Source of the DNA: an uncultured Verrucomicrobiota bacterium
Lineage (GTDB): Bacteria > Verrucomicrobiota > Kiritimatiellia > RFP12 > UBA3636
Direction of reading: 5' to 3'
Length of the DNA stretch: 39,104 nt
Assembly (NCBI GenBank): GCA_946534105.1
Contig: CAMNCG010000008.1
Location: 1 to 39,104, forward strand
Part shown: one piece after another, positions 36,529-39,104 of the stretch
Layout of the letters: the number at the start of each line of letters is the position of its first letter
How positions within the stretch are numbered: position 1 is the stretch's first letter
Position numbers and translations under genes: made by a program
The notes under the pieces: generated by a model
What the model saw: the letters and a program-made list of their open reading frames with translations, nothing else
Told to the model about the DNA's origin: nothing
Database searches by the model: none

Positions 36529-36926
36529 CACCACCTCCAGGTCAAAAATCCAGACGTCCGACCTTTTCCGAAAAATCCAGACGTCTGGATTTTTTGCGAG
36601 ACAAGGTAGAACTTGCGCATGTAATTCAAGTTCGAGTGTGCGAAACCCCTTCCCAATCTCAATATCAGGTCATGGGCGAGCCGTCGCATCAATCCATCGC
36701 CGTAATCGGCTCGGTCGCGTCCATGCTGCTCATACTCCACGATGTATTCACCCGTCCGCCAGTAGGTCTGAAGCATTATTGTGTTCAGTGCCGCCTTCAA
36801 TCCGTCGCGGGCGTCCAGGACAAGACCCTCGATGGCTGAAACCAGAGCATCGTATGTCGGCGTAACTTCTGCCGACAGACTTTTAGTTGCAACCTTTTTA
36901 TCAACTTTTGTTTTTCTCGTTGCCAT
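36528..36926 (-). pseudogene. DUF1016 (YhcG-type) nuclease, N-terminal fragment
   Basis: 132 codons from ATG 36926 with AAGGAG 5 nt upstream. The segment ALNTIMLQTYWRTGEYIVEY then MRRLAHDLILRLGRGFAHSN and LNYMRKFYLV is the N-terminal helical domain of DUF1016/YhcG proteins. The PD-(D/E)XK nuclease half is missing. The last 20 codons read KIQTSGFFGKGRTSGFLTWR and derive from a palindromic repeat (36544-36594), after which the small-ORF element begins. Confidence 0.8.
36544..36594. repeat. AATCCAGACGTC repeat with 24-bp palindrome
   Basis: AAAAATCCAGACGTC occurs at 36544-36558 and 36571-36585; the second copy is half of a perfect palindrome, AAAAATCCAGAC plus its complement (36571-36594). It could work as a terminator on either strand. 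Confidence 0.85.
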
Positions 36927-36954
36927 CTTCACTCCTTGCGCTCACGTTGAAATC

Positions 36955-37180
36955 ATACCACACTGCCGCGCTCTTCAAACGCCGTCTGCCGTCAAACTTC
37001 ATCCGTCAGCCAGCGCAGCTCCTCGCGGATGCGCTCGGCCTCTTCCTCGTCATCATGTATGACGGCATACTCAAGCAAGGCGTCAAGTCGCTTGATAGCC
37101 TCTATCGTGTCATCTCTCTGCGGCATTGCCATAGTCTCTATTTCACCATTTCTGCTCCATCAACGAGGTCTTGTCCCTCT
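36955..37180 (-). mobile_element. Small-ORF repeat element, copy 3
   Basis: Full-length copy (about 226 bp) aligned with copy 1 from GAGGGACAAGACC (37180) through the ORF to CTTCAAACGCC...GGTATGAT. It lies between the stop of the type III restriction gene and the DUF1016 fragment, in the same orientation as both. Confidence 0.75.
36992..37132 (-). CDS. Small repeated protein, 46 residues (copy 3)
   Basis: MAMPQRDDTIEAIKRLDALL, EYAVIHDDEEEAERIREELR, WLTDEV. Matches copy 1 over the first 42 residues with five changes; the C-terminus differs because of a small sequence change after LT, while the DNA beyond the stop still matches copy 1. Acidic, probably helical. Function unknown. Confidence 0.65.
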   Translation of the reverse strand: MAMPQRDDTIEAIKRLDALLEYAVIHDDEEEAERIREELRWLTDEV

Positions 37181-37202
37181 AGTTTCCACTTCTGCCAGCA
37201 GT

Positions 37203-38288
37203 CTACATTTCACCTCGATTCTTGAAGGCCTCTTCTATCTGCTGGGCCACGGTCAAGCCACTGGACGCGGAACCGTATATCGTGGCATAAACATATCGGG
37301 AACTGTCTCGCGCTGCCCAGAGTTTCCCGATGGCCGTCTTTTCGACCGTATCGGCAGACTGCCCTGTAAGTTCTCCCTTGTATTCCAAAACAAAAAGTCG
37401 ACCGTCCACAAGTTCCCCGACAAAGTCAGGATAGAACCACTCCGTCCTGCCACCCATTGGCAAGCGAAACGAAGCCGAATCGGAATCCTTGTTCCTGAGC
37501 CAATAAAGAACTTTTGCCGACGAATCAATCAGCTTTGCACATTCAAATTCCTCTCCCTCGCCAAATGGCTTCTTGCCGTCAAACTTAGGTATAGCATAAG
37601 TCCCCAAATAGTGCTTTTTAAACCGCCAACTTCCGTTGTAAACATCAGCATTGCCCGCATATATGTTTTCGTCGAGTACAAACCCGCCGGGCAGATCCAA
37701 AGAAAGCCTGTAATCACCGCCAAGACAGAAGGTCTGCTGGTACGCCTTGCGCCTTGCCTTGCCAAGCGCCTCGCTCAAATGCCATTCCAGCCGTTGCTTG
37801 ATCGGGAAGCGCGCTAAAACCATCTGCTCGCAGGTCATGCCATGATTGACCAGAAGGTCGGAAACGATCCGAGTCAACCAATGCCGCTTTTCAGACTGCA
37901 ACAACAACACGCAATCCTTGGTAATTCCGTCCAGCACATTCACGACATCGGCCTCTTCAATCTTGCCTGAGAATCCTTTTAGATACTCGGTATGCGCATC
38001 TGTCGCAAACCGTGCGGTCATCTCGTTGCCGTCCAGTTTCAATATGAATGTTTTTCCGTCGTTTCCGCTAATTGATATTTCGTTCGCAGACAACGCCTCC
38101 GGCAGAAAGGCAAGAATGGAGTCCCCAATCGTCTCATAGACAGCGTCCGTCGAAAACAGACTGTCCCCGTCTATCTCAACGCCAAGCCTCGGGAACCTCC
38201 ATGGATGGCCCTTTGCCGGAACCGGCGCCGCAACTTGCGCCTTCTTCTTCTGGTGCTTGAGCTTAAGTTCATGCGCCTTTTCTTGCAA
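37203..38288 (-). pseudogene. Type III restriction enzyme subunit, C-terminal part (after frameshift)
   Basis: About 361 codons continuing the helicase part at 38269-39104 in the +1 frame. It contains the nuclease core of type III Res proteins: EWFYPDFVGELVDGRLFVLE then YKG (the D...ExK of PD-(D/E)XK). The overlap segment reads QEKAHELKLKHQKKKAQ here, whereas the helicase frame ends AVQLARKGA. Removing one G near 38276 would give a continuous ARKAHELKLK. A small-ORF element begins 25 bp after its stop. Function as a separate polypeptide is doubtful. Confidence 0.8.
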
Positions 38289-39104
38289 GCTGCACGGCCA
38301 CTTGCGCTATCTCTCCGTCATCCTCAGCACCAGAAAGCTGTATCTCGCCATCGCCGCTTGCAAAATCTTGAACCTTGATTCCCGCAGGCAAAACCAAGCC
38401 ATCCAGCGTCGCCTTGTCCAACTTGACCACATCGGACGGCACGGAGAACAAATCGCCCTGGCCGCCTATCTCCGGCAGATTCTCCTGCACGGCCTTGAAT
38501 GCCTCAACCTCCGAGAAGCCCTTCTTCTTGAGGCCTTCCGTCAGTTCCTTGGCGGCGGAACCGAACTCCTTGCTCATGACGAACGCATACGCACGGTTCA
38601 ATTCTCGCGTCTTCCGCCGTTTTGCATACGGCATGCGCATCACTCGCCCCAACAGCTGGATCGTGTCCTTGCTGCTGCCGACGTTTGCAAGCGAACAGAA
38701 AACATATGCGAACGGGCAATCCCATCCTTCCTTCAACGCTTGGACGGTGATGACATAATTGACCTTACAGGCAGAATCCATGACATTGGCATCATCCAGT
38801 TCCTTCTGGTCACCTGTTGCGATCTTGACTTCTTCTTCCGGAATCTTCAGCGTATCCGTCAGATACTCCTTCAGTTTTTCGACTGGAACATCGCCGTTCT
38901 TCGGTGTCGCCTGGAACAAGACAATCGGCCGGACATATTTGCCCTCTTTTGCGGCATTCTCCGCCGCCGCAAGTTTTGCCAACTGCGCGCGTTTGGCATT
39001 TGCCGACACAACGGCCTTTTCCCAATCAAGCTTGTACTCCGTCAGCTCGATCGGCAACTTGACCATCTCTTCGTCGAAAAGCTCCTGCGCATAGACGCTG
39101 TAAA
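38269..39104 (-). CDS. res: Type III restriction enzyme / DEAD-family helicase, partial
   Basis: The 5' end lies beyond the window; the frame is open through 39104 (YSVYAQELFDEE before the first in-window Met). Helicase domain 2 is visible: LKEGWDCPFAYVFCSLANVG and the motif VI segment TIQLLGRVMRMPYAKRRKTR. This is the ATP-dependent translocase/helicase module of type III restriction Res subunits. It ends at a TGA (38271-38269) where the nuclease part has shifted frame. The partner methylase (mod) would be expected outside the window, to the right. Confidence 0.85.
   Translation of the reverse strand, partial: YSVYAQELFDEEMVKLPIELTEYKLDWEKAVVSANAKRAQLAKLAAAENAAKEGKYVRPIVLFQATPKNGDVPVEKLKEYLTDTLKIPEEEVKIATGDQKELDDANVMDSACKVNYVITVQALKEGWDCPFAYVFCSLANVGSSKDTIQLLGRVMRMPYAKRRKTRELNRAYAFVMSKEFGSAAKELTEGLKKKGFSEVEAFKAVQENLPEIGGQGDLFSVPSDVVKLDKATLDGLVLPAGIKVQDFASGDGEIQLSGAEDDGEIAQVAVQLARKGA

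Overview
The window is high-GC DNA with long runs of genes, best explained as a bacterium of the PVC superphylum (Kiritimatiellota, Lentisphaerota or Verrucomicrobiota). This is an inference from the gene mix: a type III glutamine synthetase (GlnN), a Bacteroidetes/PVC-style PurF, DNRLRE-domain secreted proteins, a XylR-like AraC regulator, and dense short interspersed repeats. I saw no rRNA, tRNA or CRISPR array.

Region 1 (1-7528) is a nitrogen-assimilation locus. A NifA-type sigma-54 activator is divergent from a tight operon glnN-glnB-amtB-pyrG, which has a near-consensus -24/-12 promoter. Region 2 (7649-15940, minus strand) is a secreted carbohydrate-active operon: a four-module DNRLRE protein, an all-helical toroid-like protein, a tandem esterase and an agarase-like glycoside hydrolase. 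Its last three genes are coupled by 4-nt start/stop overlaps. Divergent from it is an AAA/DUF4143 ATPase plus XylR-type regulator pair (16167-18677). Region 3 (18895-31408) returns to glutamine use: purF, carA, carB, gltD and gltB, with sigma-54 promoters in front of purF and carA. Together regions 1 and 3 import and sense ammonium, make glutamine, and spend its amide on CTP, purines, carbamoyl phosphate and glutamate, apparently under one sigma-54 regulon.

Region 4 (31398-39104, minus strand) is accessory and decaying: an amber-interrupted ORF, an internally deleted AlbA_2 gene, a vsr fragment, a DUF1016 fragment, an MFS transporter, an unknown helical protein and a frameshifted type III restriction subunit. 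Three copies of a roughly 220-bp element carrying a 46-55-codon ORF lie between these genes.

The most striking signal is a set of short repeats (7-, 8-, 9-, 10- and 24-bp units, plus hairpins) inserted in frame into essential, highly conserved genes (pyrG, purF, carA, carB, gltB) and into secreted-enzyme genes. They lie mostly at loops and domain boundaries. In two cases they build the signal-peptide core. Several consist of a tandem array next to a near-perfect stem-loop. They resemble, in principle, Rickettsia palindromic elements and cyanobacterial STRR repeats, but the sequences and the array-plus-hairpin layout look different.
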